From: Nothopassalora personata
Lineage: Eukaryota; Ascomycota; Dothideomycetes; Mycosphaerellales; Mycosphaerellaceae
NCBI GenBank assembly: GCA_033816765.1
Contig: CM066296.1
Span: 868,001-932,000 of the forward strand
DNA: 64,000 nt
Reading direction: 5' to 3'
Of this stretch, positions 27,729 to 39,010 are shown piece after piece. The stretch's first letter is position 1; the number at the start of each line of letters is the position of its first letter. The position numbers and the translations under genes are program-made. Under the pieces are notes generated by a model that was not told the origin of the DNA, made no database searches, and saw nothing but the letters and a program-made list of their open reading frames with translations.

Positions 27729-29896
27729 ACCAACGTAACAACCGCCTCAACCCCACTGCTATACCAATTACTCCCCGCATTTGTCAACGTCCCAATCCGT
27801 TCCCATGCATTCGCGATCGTGAAACTCGGCGTTATCAATAGTCCGACATGGTTATAGTTCGTAATGCTCGTCTTGGCCAGACATACAAACGCCGCCTCCA
27901 ATTCCCCTTCAAAAGGAAGACCAGAGGTAGTAGCCCTAGCAGCAAAATGATGTCCCTCGCCATCATCTCCTTTCCTTCCAACGAGGAGTCCATCCGAGAT
28001 GAAGTGCTTCTCGTCGCTTCTCCGTCCGTTCTCATCAATGAAGTATGCGCGGTGGCTGTATGCATCACTCTTCCAGAGGATACGGCAGCGACGGACTCGT
28101 GCGCGGAGTTTGATATATCCACTTCGGATCTGGCCGAATGTGCTGGTCCCGGTAGGTTCGCAACTTGCTGATAAGACCTGGGCGAGGAGTGCGTTGATGT
28201 GGAAGTCATTCCATATAACCGCGCGGTCGAGAGAGGCCCAGGACCAGGTCGGTGCGATGTAGCCTTCGCCGCGATACGCGAGGGGTTCTTTGGGCTTGGG
28301 CTGGACGTTCCAGAGTAAGTCGTACAGCAGCGATTCGCGCCAGAGGCCTGCGAGATAGTCTGTCCGCTGGGATTGAGGGAGAAGAGAGGCTACACCAGAA
28401 ATGGCGGGGAGTTTATCTGTTGCGCGGGTGAGATTTCGAGCAGTGTACTGGCGTACTACCATGCGCCATTTCGTGGCGTCGTCGACTTGACCTAGCAGGG
28501 ACGATTGCAGCTGCGGATAAGGTGGGAGTTGATCTTCGGCTCTGCGGTGAGTGCGGCATTCGAAGACGATGCTGCCTGGTGTGAAGTGGAGAGTCCGGTT
28601 CGCCAAGTGTGTCTCTTGAAAGCACCATGCACGCTTGTAGAGAGGTCCCTTCCATCTATCATGGGCCCATGCTTGGGTGTATGGAGGCTCATGTAAGCCT
28701 TGCTCGAGGGGAGCAGCGAGAAGATGTCTTCTGCGGGCGTTGATGCTGATTCCTTGACCCGTCGGTGTTGTCATTGAGAACTGGCGAGGCAGCCAGTCCT
28801 CATCACGAGGTCCGAGGAACGGGGTGTTAGGATCTCCGGACGAAGCAGCGCTGATCACTAAGAATGCGTGAGAGTAGACCATGCCCATCATAGCAGCTTC
28901 TCGATCCCAGTCTTCACCGTCGTCCTGGACTATGCACAGCGAGTCAATCCAGATGTATCGCATGTCCAGCAATCTGGCTACCTGGATCGCGTCCTTGAAC
29001 GTTGGAGGGAGGGTGTCAATTGGCACCTTGAAGTGCAAGTCAGAGATGTTGTCCTTGACAAGCTTGACAGGTTGACCACCACCCCAGCAATGACTCAACG
29101 CGGCCCATGTAACGGTCATACCAGTAAGTGCCACTGCGCCAGACTCACAAATGAACAGCTCTTCGTCGTTGTTTCCAACGTGCAGCAGTCTGGTGGGCAC
29201 AAAGTCATGCTTAGTGTCGGCACATTTTGCATGCGATAGGCGACATTCTTGGATGCAGTCTTTCACGAACGACACACAAGATTGGCTCGAGCTATCCAGG
29301 GCTCTTATGCCAGCAGGTCCGATACATGGAGTACCCAGTGCTTGGGGAATAGCCTCGTCGAAGTACAGTTCGAGATCAACTCGGGAGGTATATATCGAAG
29401 AGTCCCATTCGAAATCGAGGCAGCTGACGATGAGCGGGTGGCCTTGCTTAATCATGAATCGGACCTTGAAGGGAGAGCCATTCATCACATTGTGATCCCA
29501 CCTGTCAGTCTCGAATCCGAAGAAGGAATCAAAGACCTCACACAGCAGCTGGCAGTAGACACACTTGCTCTTCATCTCGCCTGTCTTGGGGTCCTTGGTG
29601 CGAACATTCAGAATCTTCTGAGCTGGGATGTCATCTGTGACTAATGTTGGGGTCTTGATGAGTTCTGCTCGGTCGGCCCATGGTCTCTGTTCCCAGGGCA
29701 CTTCTGGGCGACCGAAGGTGTTCTCGTGACCATTTGGTTGCAAGTTGTTGCAAGCATCGCAGACCCCGTTGTAAGCGGTGGCGACGATCCTGCTGACCAT
29801 GTAGCTCCCATATCGAGCAGTGTCTACAGCGGATTTGGCAGCTCCGAGGATGCTCTTTGGTCGCAGACTCGGCCGTAGGTCCCGTAAGGTGTCCAT
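27725..29896 (-). CDS. HET-domain protein (heterokaryon incompatibility)
   Basis: Single exon, 723 aa, ATG at 29,896. The HET domain starts at about residue 261 with TWAALSHCWGG, continues with LPPTFKDAIQVARLLDMRYIWIDSLCIVQDD and ends with the W-D-REAAMMGMVYSHAFLVISAAS block near 410. These are the three diagnostic blocks of PF06985. HET proteins trigger or regulate cell death after fusion of genetically different hyphae. The N-terminal 250 residues contain Cys pairs (CDACNN, CVYCQLLCE) often seen in front of HET domains and possibly metal-binding. The C-terminal half is variable, as is usual. It is convergent with the hypothetical gene at 27,051-27,728, overlapping by 4 bp at the stops. Confidence 0.93.
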   Translation of the reverse strand: MDTLRDLRPSLRPKSILGAAKSAVDTARYGSYMVSRIVATAYNGVCDACNNLQPNGHENTFGRPEVPWEQRPWADRAELIKTPTLVTDDIPAQKILNVRTKDPKTGEMKSKCVYCQLLCEVFDSFFGFETDRWDHNVMNGSPFKVRFMIKQGHPLIVSCLDFEWDSSIYTSRVDLELYFDEAIPQALGTPCIGPAGIRALDSSSQSCVSFVKDCIQECRLSHAKCADTKHDFVPTRLLHVGNNDEELFICESGAVALTGMTVTWAALSHCWGGGQPVKLVKDNISDLHFKVPIDTLPPTFKDAIQVARLLDMRYIWIDSLCIVQDDGEDWDREAAMMGMVYSHAFLVISAASSGDPNTPFLGPRDEDWLPRQFSMTTPTGQGISINARRRHLLAAPLEQGLHEPPYTQAWAHDRWKGPLYKRAWCFQETHLANRTLHFTPGSIVFECRTHRRAEDQLPPYPQLQSSLLGQVDDATKWRMVVRQYTARNLTRATDKLPAISGVASLLPQSQRTDYLAGLWRESLLYDLLWNVQPKPKEPLAYRGEGYIAPTWSWASLDRAVIWNDFHINALLAQVLSASCEPTGTSTFGQIRSGYIKLRARVRRCRILWKSDAYSHRAYFIDENGRRSDEKHFISDGLLVGRKGDDGEGHHFAARATTSGLPFEGELEAAFVCLAKTSITNYNHVGLLITPSFTIANAWERIGTLTNAGSNWYSSGVEAVVTLV

Positions 29897-30460
29897 AACG
29901 GGCTCGTGGGACAGTGTCGAGACTGATGCTGGCGAGTTCGTGTCAGAGGGTCAGGAAAGAAATTGATGCCTGCTCATGCTCTCTTGGGGCGGAGGGAGAC
30001 ACCATATCATCTTCCCTACAATCAGGCCACATCTCGGGCGAAGAGCCAGCTGAAGCGACTTGCTACGCATGGCGTGAAGTGGCTGTGAGCTACTGCAGCC
30101 TGTTTCGGGTGGAAGTGACTACCGATACTGTTGCATGAAGAGGTGAGGCCTAATTGAGACGTCGGTACTACCATGCCTCGTATTGCGAGGATATTGCTCA
30201 TCACTATCGATCTGTGAGATGTCTCAGGGGCCATCGTGTGTGCTGCAAGTGGTTGTGTACATGAGGTCGATTCTTGCTGGATGATGTCGTTGATGTTCAT
30301 CGTTCAGGAGGTAAAGTGTCCTCCGTCCCACGCGTCCAATCCCTCCTACCGGTTAGAACTACTCTACAGGGATTTAACCATACATTACATGTACAGTACA
30401 CGTGGTGCACGCGACACATCATCACATCGGCTACATAGTCACAGATAGCTCTTTGTGATC
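29897..30460. other. Divergent promoter region (HET gene / DUF1772 gene)
   Basis: About 560 bp between two divergently transcribed genes. No further gene or conserved site is recognised. Confidence 0.55.
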
Positions 30461-31144
30461 ATGGCGACCGAGTCTCGCACGTGGATTGGCATCAAAGGCA
30501 TTGCGCTGGCATCGACCTTTGCCATTGCATCAGCTCAAACAACCACTGCATTCGTCTTCATTCCAGCTCTCCTACGTCCTCTGGAATTATCAAAGTCGGT
30601 GCCGTCATCCCCATCACAGCCACCTTCGCGCCCAGCCTCGAGCCTCCGAGTGCCACAGCTCCAGGACGATAGCGGCCGCCTCACTCCTTCCGCGACCCCA
30701 TCGTCACAGAAATTCTTCGACTTCAGCATCGGAAGCTCAGGCACCTACAAAGCCGTCGCCCAGCAGTTCTCTCGACTCGACGCGCTGAACTTCCCGTTCG
30801 TGGTGCCCTTGGAGATCTTCGTCGTTGGTGTCTTCAGCATCTCCGCATATCGCGCGCGCAGTGTTGGGAATCCGCAATGGAGGAAGTGGGCAAGCGCCGC
30901 CGCCATCTTGGGGAGTGTGTTCCCATACACGCTGGCTTTGATGGAAGGTCTGGTGCACAAGATCAAGAGGATTGGAGGTGACGAGGAGAAGATTGAGCCA
31001 TATGAGGACGCACCGCCGGATCGGCAGATGGAGAAGAGTAACACGGTCGAATTTGTGAAGAGTTGGAACACGTATAATCTCGTCAGGGCTGGCATCATCT
31101 ATACGGCTACGTTCACTGGGTTGGCTGCGTTCGCATTGGAGTAA
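30461..31144 (+). CDS. DUF1772 (anthrone oxygenase-like) membrane protein
   Basis: 227 aa from the ATG at 30,461. Hydrophobic segments: N-terminal (GIKGIALASTFAIASAQTTTAFVFIPALL), a central pair (FPFVVPLEIFVVGVFSISAY; ASAAAILGSVFPYTLALMEGL) and a C-terminal one (LVRAGIIYTATFTGLAAFAL), giving four predicted membrane spans. The layout, including a polar Ser/Pro-rich loop after span 1 and a W-N-x-x-x-R type motif (SWNTYNLVRAG) before the last span, fits the DUF1772 family. Some members act as anthrone oxidases in fungal polyketide pathways. No polyketide genes are visible nearby, so a biosynthetic role is not supported here and function remains open. Confidence 0.78.
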   Translation: MATESRTWIGIKGIALASTFAIASAQTTTAFVFIPALLRPLELSKSVPSSPSQPPSRPASSLRVPQLQDDSGRLTPSATPSSQKFFDFSIGSSGTYKAVAQQFSRLDALNFPFVVPLEIFVVGVFSISAYRARSVGNPQWRKWASAAAILGSVFPYTLALMEGLVHKIKRIGGDEEKIEPYEDAPPDRQMEKSNTVEFVKSWNTYNLVRAGIIYTATFTGLAAFALE

Positions 31145-31755
31145 AGAGACCATGAGTTGGATTGCGGCAAACGTGGGCGCGCTATGGATGAAGTGGAAAA
31201 ATACTCATGGCTACTTCACTTGGACAGCGTGATGCCTCTAACGACGACGACGAGCCAGCACGTTGGCTGCTCGCCTTGAAGTAGGCGCAGCCCGATGAGC
31301 GTCCGCGATGGGCCTATGAGATGCACAGACGAACGAGCCTCAACCTGTTCGCGAGATCATGGAGAGGCATTTCTTCGCCGAATGTACAATACCCTGTATC
31401 AATATGAACGAAAGATGTGTACACCATAAGAGTACAGCATGTCTGCCAGCTTTTCGTGGTTGGCTTCGCAGCGGAGATTGGCGGTGCATTACCACTCACA
31501 TAGAGTCAAGTCGACCTTCGTTGGCATACATCAAACCGCAACCGCAATCGCAACCGCAACCGCACCGCAACCTGTCTGCTCAGGTATCTCCTGTAACGTA
31601 TCGAAAAGTTATAGCTTGCATGCAGCTCGGATCTGAACCTGGTCCTGGTTGTATGCAGAGAGCCCATCTCGAGACACGTTTGACGTGTCGGCCAGCGTTC
31701 GTCCATCGATCTGTCCGTCCTGCACAACATCGCGGAACAGTCTTTCAGCGACAAA
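31145..31755. other. Intergenic with CAACCG-type repeat
   Basis: No gene seen. A short array of CAACCG/CAATCG units lies at about 31,535-31,573. Confidence 0.55.
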
Positions 31756-32656
31756 ATGACTACAGCACAAGTCATTGACCTCACTGGTGATGCATCAGAC
31801 AACGAAGCACAAAGCACAACGCCGCCACTGTCCGGTGCCAGGAGGACGAGCTCGCACAGACTTCATTCCGAATTCTATGCACGCGCTGGAAGGTCAGCAT
31901 GTACCGCACTCGACCTGTTCCAACACCTCACTGTCTCTTCAAAGTGGTCCACATCAACATAGAAAGCGTGTGAGAGACTGCCCTCGACCTCGGCTCGGGA
32001 ACGAGTGTCCTTTGATAGAGTTACCGCCGGAAGTTCGAAAAAGGATCTACGAATATGTCCTCGGCGGGCGCAACTTAGACATGTTCCGCTCGTCCTCGAG
32101 AGAACGACATTTGAAATGGCCTCATAAGTCTTACTCTGTGCACTTCAGGAAGCTGTACACTGGCGAAAATGAAATTCGTTGACAACTGGTGGCCATAATA
32201 CGTTCTCTGCCATTGCCCCAACAGGGACGAGGAAGCATATGCCTTGTCATCTAAGACGCCAGCACAGGACAATTTGGACTCGTGGTCAACGATAGTGGAG
32301 AACCACACAGACCTCCGAACACTCAAGATCAATTCCCATGCAGACTGCCACCCCAAATGTCTCTTTCGACTCTCTTAAATACGACAAAGTTGAATACCGA
32401 AGGTTTCGGCCCAGAATGGCTGTGGGGCTTCTCAGGACCTGCAGAGAAGGATACAACGAGGCTGCGCTCATACCATACTACGACAATACGTTCTCGCTCG
32501 CTAATGCACTGGACCTGGGATTTCTTCACGAGCCTTGTGTTAAGAAGGACCCAATCAGCCGCACTTGAACACATTCAGTATACCACAGAAAACAGATACG
32601 AAAGCACCAAGCGATACTGCGAGCGGCAGTGGAAAAGCCATTCCGATGATGACTGA
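31756..32656 (+). pseudogene. 2EXR/F-box-like gene, probably broken
   Basis: ATG at 31,756 opens a short N-terminus with VIDLTGD. A candidate 70-nt intron (31,893-31,962, GTCAGC...ACATAG) joins in frame to PLIELPPEVRKRIYEYVLGG, the hallmark of fungal 2EXR/F-box-like proteins. That frame ends at 32,180-32,182. Further family-like pieces follow in other frames: DEEAYALSS near 32,230 and GLLRTCREGYNEAALIPYYDNTFS near 32,420-32,500. At least two frame changes are needed, and the donor is weak, so decay is more likely than complex splicing. Function unknown; such proteins form large variable families in plant-associated fungi. Confidence 0.55.
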
Positions 32657-33535
32657 CCCCTGCATGGCCTGTCCCTAACACAGTCGATTTGCGCACTGGT
32701 TGGAAGACATCGACTTTGACCCTCGATTGTGAGCTGATCACATCCGAGCCAGGCCAACACGAGGTTGCTCACCCGTCGGATCATTATACGCACTGCGCAA
32801 GGAGCTTACCGAAAGCCACACTGTCGAGGGGGTAATTGCCAATATGGGACATCCGCACAACTCGCGTCCTTGCACAATATAGCAAAGATGACGAGGTCAA
32901 TAAGACGGAGAATGACATGGTTGAAGCAGGATCCTCGACTTCACTTGCAAGTTGAACACCGATGCACGACCCTTCGGCTTAGGAATTCCATGGCTCTAGC
33001 CGCCAAGACTGTAACCAGACATCGACCTTTAAGATCCTTCAACTTTGTCTCTCCTGCGTGCCATTTGCATGGCTTCGGAGGATCGATTCGGGCCAGCAGT
33101 ACGTGACAAAAGATTCATGTACCCCCGAATGCCTGCCTCTGATAGAAAGCCATTCGTGTCCAGATGGCGAGGTCGAAGCACGGCACGCAGTACAAGAGCT
33201 GTGAATCAGCAAGCGTTTTCCCGAAAAGAGTGCATACGACATTCGAATGCTTCGACCAGAAATCAGGCTGCGGTTATCTGAGTGTGGTTGGGGGGTTCTT
33301 TTTTTCGCTGCTGGTGCGATATTAATGGTGTGGGAAAACGTGATTTGTTAAATGCATGGATGCATGGCACACCTCACAAGAGAAGGGAGCTCACACATTA
33401 GATACGCTTCATCATAGACATTCCTTTGTACATTTCTATCATGTCTCGTATGCGCTTGTCATGCTACGAGCATTCTACGTCCGAGGTCTTGTTCTTTACC
33501 CTCTCGGGGATCGTCATCAATCGTTAGCGGTAGAT
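32657..33535. other. Intergenic, nothing recognised
   Basis: Normal composition. Short overlapping frames on both strands have no domain. Confidence 0.5.
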
Positions 33536-34060
33536 CTAGTCCTCTAAGTTCCACCTGGCACTCCAGTGGTGCCTGGTACCATTCGGCTGGTATCTCCAAG
33601 GCATGCTACCATGTCCACCACGTCCATACCCTGGCCCACTGCCGTTGCCACTGCCAGTACCATTGTATGGCGCGATCGGGTTTGAATTTGTGTCGTATAT
33701 CGGATTAACCGGCGCACCGTAGTCCACGGTAAATACCAAGATCGAGCTCTGGAAGGCCCTATTGAGAACGTCCGTCTCGCCTGGCAGAGAGAAGTCGCCG
33801 TGGATGCAAACGTTGCCACCCGTCGGGACGATATTGGCATAGGTGAGCGTTTGCTAGTCTTGTTGAAGTCGGCGATGTCGTAGTCGGCGCCGCTGGTCAG
33901 GCGATTGTGGAAGAAAGGTGGGTTGATGTACCTATCGTTGGTGACAGAGTTGATGGAAGGAGTGTTGACGCTGGTGCCTGCAGTCTCTCCAAGAGTGGGC
34001 AGAGTGCAAGAAGTATGTGTATCCTGGAGATGGTGGCACGATTGCGATCAACGCAGGTGT
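33536..34060 (-). pseudogene. Protein-like remnant, minus strand, family unknown
   Basis: Minus-strand segments read as plausible protein in two adjacent frames: NSVTNDRYINPPFFHNRL...GADYDIADFNKTS at about 33,850-33,960, and NIVPTGGNVCIHGDFSLPGETDVLNRAFQSSILVFTVDYGAPVNPIYD at about 33,670-33,840. A Gly/Asn/Ser-rich tail (GTGSGNGSGPGYGRGGHG) follows, ending at 33,536-33,538. The break at about 33,845 could be an intron or a frameshift. No start codon or family could be assigned. Confidence 0.35.
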
Positions 34061-34530
34061 TGGTGTCTCGGCTCCCTCGCTACTGGTGGTATACCAGCAC
34101 AGCAACAGTGCAGAAGGAGGGAATCCAACCGCAGACAAATATGCTGGTCAGTACGACGCGCCTGTCGGACCCCGGCCTATAGGATCGTGACCGAAGAACC
34201 TCAGCCACAGAAGAAGAACTCTGTAAAGCGGTGGCTAGACAAGCGACGAGATGCGAAGGAAGCAAAACGGAGAGCCAGCGCTCGGCCATATGTTCCGTGA
34301 AGCCAGCAGGAGATCGGGCGTGAAGTCGACGTCGGAAGTGCGCCATATCAATGGGGATATCTCTGAGATCAGGTACCCTCGGAAGATGGTTGGCGGTCCA
34401 AGGATGAGCAAGTGATATCTGAAGATCAGAGAAGTGAATAGAAACCCGTCAATGACCCGTGTTTTTAAGGAGCTCATAGGAACATGACGACCCGCGGTGC
34501 CATTGAGCAGAATCGACTTATACCGTGCAC
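34061..34530. other. Intergenic, nothing firm
   Basis: Short frames on both strands with no domain. Includes the 3' flank of RMI1. Confidence 0.45.
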
Positions 34531-35238
34531 TCAGTCGACTGCGTTGATAGTGAGGGCCTCGGTCCAGCCTGCCTTCTCCTTCAGGACATTCTTCCTGTCT
34601 CCCTTCCACTTCTTATCCCAGGCGTCAATTTTACCGCCCAGAACCTCTGTGCCACGAGCTGTAAGCATGATGACACCGCGAGCCACCACGAAGTCGCGAA
34701 GTACCAGCTTTGCCCCGACGGAGAGGGAAGCGTCTATTCCGTTGACAGAATCGAGCTCGAAAGCATAAGCTTTGTTGCCTTTGGTGTCTTGAAGCAAGAG
34801 CTTGTACGGTCCTGATGGTCCCCCAGCGCCAGAAATCGCAGTCGAAGCTGGATCAGCATTGTCCTCCTCAGGTACGACGCGGATGACTTCGTGACCTTTC
34901 CGAGTCTCGCCACGTTCCTCCATCTCGATAGCTTCAACCTGGCTCCAGCGACTGCGGCCAATATCCTCGATGTCAAGGACCTGGACTGCGACCGGGCCAG
35001 GAACTCGCTGTTCCTTCACTTCGGGGCTCGCTATGCCAGCAGGAAAAACAGAAAGCGGGCTCGACTGGAGAGAAGAAGTTATATCAGTTCCAAGGAGGCG
35101 AAACTCAGCCGTCTTCTGCAAAGCTTGAATGGGCATGTTCAGCCTGATGGACCGCGAGAAATGCTGTAGCCATTGTTGCGTGGGCGGAATGTGCTTGGCT
35201 GCCAAAGCATTGGCGATCTCTGTGGTGATTTGTTGCAT
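34531..35238 (-). CDS. RMI1: RMI1-like subunit of the RecQ-topoisomerase III complex
   Basis: Single exon, 235 aa, ATG at 35,238. The N-terminal helical region (MQQITTEIANALAAKHIPPTQQWLQHF) is followed by an OB fold. Its conserved core is GPYKLLLQDTKGNKAYAFEL, then LSVGAKLVLRDFVVARGVIMLTARGTEVLGGKIDAWDKKW, diagnostic for Rmi1. In yeast and animals Rmi1 stimulates Top3 and Sgs1/BLM to dissolve double Holliday junctions, limiting crossovers. The size matches fungal Rmi1 (about 240 aa). A Pro/Ala-rich insertion between the helical part and the OB fold is species-variable. It is the last gene before the repeat block that starts at about 35,400. Confidence 0.85.
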   Translation of the reverse strand: MQQITTEIANALAAKHIPPTQQWLQHFSRSIRLNMPIQALQKTAEFRLLGTDITSSLQSSPLSVFPAGIASPEVKEQRVPGPVAVQVLDIEDIGRSRWSQVEAIEMEERGETRKGHEVIRVVPEEDNADPASTAISGAGGPSGPYKLLLQDTKGNKAYAFELDSVNGIDASLSVGAKLVLRDFVVARGVIMLTARGTEVLGGKIDAWDKKWKGDRKNVLKEKAGWTEALTINAVD

Positions 35239-35400
35239 GTCGCCAGTTGATGGCGGCGCGCTGTAGTCGGGCCTTCACATTTCGTTGGTTGATGTCCATG
35301 TGAAGGGGAATATTTAAGAGACGCGTTTCGGGCTCGCCTCGGCTGCACTTTCCCTTCTGGTGCCTGCTCGTGTTGTAGATAGGTATTTGACGAGTACAAG

Positions 35401-35918
35401 CTTCTAGATTGAAACGATAGGGTGTATTAGTAACCCTTATGAATTGCTATAGGGTGTAAGACTATCTAGCTATAGAAATAGTGATATATAGTATATATAC
35501 ACTAAGTCCTAACTAATATAGCTATTAGTTACCTAATTTATAATACTCTCCCTTTAGACTAACTACTATAAAGGCAGTCTAATTAACTTAATATTACCTA
35601 TATTGCTATATTAGTCTCGAACACCTTTACTAGCTTTAGATACTAGATTAGCTATAAGTAAGTATATACTAAGGATAGCGATCTTATTAGATCTATATAT
35701 ATAAGAGATCTTTATAGACCTACTTTTAGATATATTTAGGCCTTATCTTTCCGCTTTTAGAAGTAAATAGAAGGTTCTCTCGGCTTAAGAAGGCTCTTAT
35801 AGCTAGGTAGTAACGTATAGACCTTATAGGTATATATAAAAGAAGCTAGTTCTTTACTAAATAACTCTCTCTACTTTATACTACTTTACGCCCCTCTTAC
35901 CTACTTCTAGACTACTAT
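35401..35918 (-). mobile_element. RIPped LTR-element fragment, probably Ty1/copia-like 3' end
   Basis: AT-rich, stop-rich sequence. On the minus strand a purine tract AAGGGAGAG (about 35,549-35,557) is followed by TATTATAAATTAGG, consistent with a TG-starting LTR after RIP, running to about 35,428 (TGTATTAG on the plus strand). The fragment is cut on the right by copy C. Family assignment is tentative. Confidence 0.45.
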
Positions 35919-36288
35919 TAATGTCTACTAACTACCCTATGTAGGCCTGTCCAAGTTGTGGTGGTATAGAGCGGTGCTTACGTAAGCAGGGGTATTTGCC
36001 GGTCCCGGGACCGGGAAATTAGATCACGTAACGAGCCGCGCAGTAGCTAGATAAAATAAGAGGATTAGCGGACCTAAACCCCTATGCCCTCTACTCGAGA
36101 GGTATAAATTAAATTGTTGCCTTAATGCTACGCTTATAATGCTTAACTACGTAGTATATATCTTAACAGCTATACTAGGTCCTACTAGCTTACCTAAATG
36201 TCTAATTAAACCTAAATGAAATTTAGGTAAGTTAGACCTAAGGGACCCCCTCTAAACCTAAGGTTAACACAACCTATTAGTCGTTAAT
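35919..36288 (-). repeat. 3' LTR of copy C (370 bp)
   Basis: Complement of the A-family LTR, ending TAATGTC at 35,919-35,925 and starting TCGTTAAT at 36,281-36,288. It retains the palindrome near 35,998-36,020. Confidence 0.88.
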
Positions 36289-38763
36289 ATATCCTCCCCC
36301 ATTACGAAATCGGTCCTATCATCTAAGTTTAGTACTCCTATGTTATCCGGGCGAAGCTCTAGAACTAGCTTAAGGTTTTCCCGTGCCTAAACACCCTTTA
36401 TTAGCGTGCTATTAAGTTCCTTAAGAATATAGGTACTAAATTCCCTAGAGACACTAGACACCCGATATAGACCTTGCTATTGGTAACCGATCTTACGTAA
36501 GAAGTTATCCTTATATAGCTTATCGAACCTTATAATAAGGTCGCCCTTCTAGAAACTAATAAAGTTAATATTCCGGTAAGAATTAAAGTAGTCCTTACTA
36601 AGTTCTCTTAGTCGCTTCCTTCGAGTATATAGCTCTTCTAAACTAAGGTCTCGAGCCTAGAGTTAACGCGTACGTATAGTAAGTAGGTCCTTAGTTATCC
36701 TAACCGATCCCTATTAATAATTTGCCTACGTCGGGTACTTAACCTCAATTAGTAGAATGGTGCGATAGCTATATAGGACCTAAGCTAGCGTTATTCTAGT
36801 AGTACGATAGGTCGTAGTCCTATTAGCCTATAACATAGCGGGTACCTATTGCTCCTATCCGCGGTATATATTCCTTATAAGCTTTACTAACGCTATAAGA
36901 ATCGGACGGTGCCTAACCTTAACCGGAGTATTAGACTACGGATAGTACGGTAATATTCGGATCCTTCGAACACTAAGTCCTACGAGTAACCGCTTAACCT
37001 TAGCCGCATAAACCGTAGCGTTATTAAGCACAATTTTAGTATAGTAGCCGTGCCTATAGAAGACATCCTTATATAGAAACTTAGTAACCGTCTTAGAGCT
37101 AGGAGTTGCCCTCGTTACTCTAGCCTCGATCCAGTTGCTAAGTACTTCGCGCGTAACTAGGAGGTATCTATTTTTATGTACCTAGACGGGGTCCGAGTAC
37201 TACTTCTTACTAATAACCTAAGGGGTTAATAAGTGAAGCTTACTAGCGCGCTAGTTACCTTCGCGAAACCTATAAGGAGCATAACTTCGAACCTACGTAG
37301 AGACATCGGCGAAGCACCCGTCCTAGTAATACCGATCGGAAATAAGGTTATACACGACCTTAGCGCTACGATAACCGTGTCTTTTATAGCACTCTATAAC
37401 GATCTCCTTCTAAGCCTTATTATCGTTAATTACAAGTTATAACGGTACTCCTCGGCGCTTCTAGAAGAATAGCAATTAGTCCCGGATAAAGAAGTTAACG
37501 CTCTTCTTTACTAGCCGCCGGTACTTAGCACGGGTAACACTATCGGGCCGGGTCCTAGTCTCTATAACCTAAGTAAGCTACTAAGAGCTTTTAGAGTATT
37601 AGTCCCCGAGATGTCGTGTTTTCTAGATTTTAACTATATAGGTGTCGACCGGCTCCGGGTACCCGAATAGCTTATTATTAATTATCCGGTCGACTTCGTC
37701 TTTGTTAGCTTCCCTAGGTTTCTAAGGTGTAGAGGGCCTACGAGATAGGGTATCTAGGCTAGTGTGTCTAGTCCCCGTAACGTGCTTTACTTCGAACGTA
37801 AATAGCCTAATCTATGCGACCTACCGGGCTATTGCCGAGTTCGGTAGGTCCGAAGCCGGCCGGTTAAGCTACTATATAAGTGTCTTAGTATTAACCTTAA
37901 GGACAAAATTAACGCTAGTAATATATCTCTAGGTCTTCTTAAGCCCCTTAAGGACCCTAAGGCATTCCCGCTTACTAGCATTATATCTAGATTCTAACGC
38001 GTTCTAGATTCTACTCTTATACCGCACCGAGTAACGCCGTCGGGTACTGTCTATCAATTCTTAAGAAACGATACATCCCTATCTAGTGCCGCTAGTATTA
38101 ACTAAGACAAAGATAGACCTAGCACTAGGTAAGTAGTAGAGGGTAACTAAGGCTAGAGCCTACATAAGATATCTAGTAACCTCTTCTTTCGAGAACTGCT
38201 TATTTTCCTATCTAGGTGAACTCGGCGTCCTTCTTTAGTAGCTTATACATTAGTCGAGCGATAATAACGAACTAGGGGATCTATATCCGGAAGTATATAT
38301 ACAGCCCTATATAGCTACGGACCTCCTTAATATAGGTAGGCGTAGGCTAATCTAGGATCTTAGCTATAACCTTTAGGTTAGGATAGCGACTATCCGGGCT
38401 AGTAACGTACCTAACAATCTTAAGCTTTTCGTATAACTATTAGGATTTACCTCTAGCAACTACCGTACTAGCTCTCTCTAGGTTAGTAAGAACTAGATCT
38501 AGGGAAACGATGTGCTTAACGACCTATTTCCTTAACCTAGGCTCTACTTCGGTATTCCTATAGTCCTTAGTTAGTCCCTTAATACCGATGTTATCGAGAA
38601 ACGGCTTCGCTCGATGCGAGATATAATTAAGTAGAATCTTTATTACCGTACGCACGAACTAAGCAACTGAATTAGTAGCTCCTTAAGGTAGAGTCGTGTT
38701 ACGTACTAGGCTAAGAGGGGTTATAAAGACTATTAAGTCCCGGTAGGACTTATCTAAAGTAAT
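35919..38763 (-). mobile_element. Gypsy-type copy C, 3' part (RIPped, lacks ORF3)
   Basis: Minus-strand copy of the A family: 3' LTR (35,919-36,288), polypurine tract, then the pol C-terminal to RT regions (36,308-38,763) with many TAG/TAA stops. The pol sequence jumps directly to the LTR at the 15-mer complementary to TCGTAATGGGGGAGG (36,293-36,307). The 4.2 kb that holds the pol end and ORF3 in A and B is absent. The element is interrupted at 38,763 by copia D and resumes at 59,422, with GTAAT duplicated on both sides. Confidence 0.92.
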
Positions 38764-39010
38764 TGTAAAGTTGAGACCTTACAGGATACGTGGTTAGTAG
38801 CGGAGTGGAGTAAGAGATCAATCTTCAACTAGCTAATAGCTATAGGGCATGTAGCAATATATTAGGAACTAATGTGTTAATTGTATTAGATGTCTATCTA
38901 AGCTAAAGGGGAGAGAAGGTGTCTTCCGATAAGCTAAGTCATCGTGGATGCCTTAGGCTATTAGATTACAACCTAACTGTTAGCTCCCCTTAAGATGCTA
39001 TATCTTAACA
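38764..39010 (-). repeat. 3' LTR of copia D (247 bp)
   Basis: Starts TGTAAAG and ends CTTAACA on the plus strand. Nearly the same sequence is found in the split right LTR. Confidence 0.9.

Noticed and set aside
30461..31144. Part of a polyketide cluster because of the anthrone-oxygenase-like family
   Set aside because: No polyketide synthase, tailoring enzyme or pathway regulator is present nearby.
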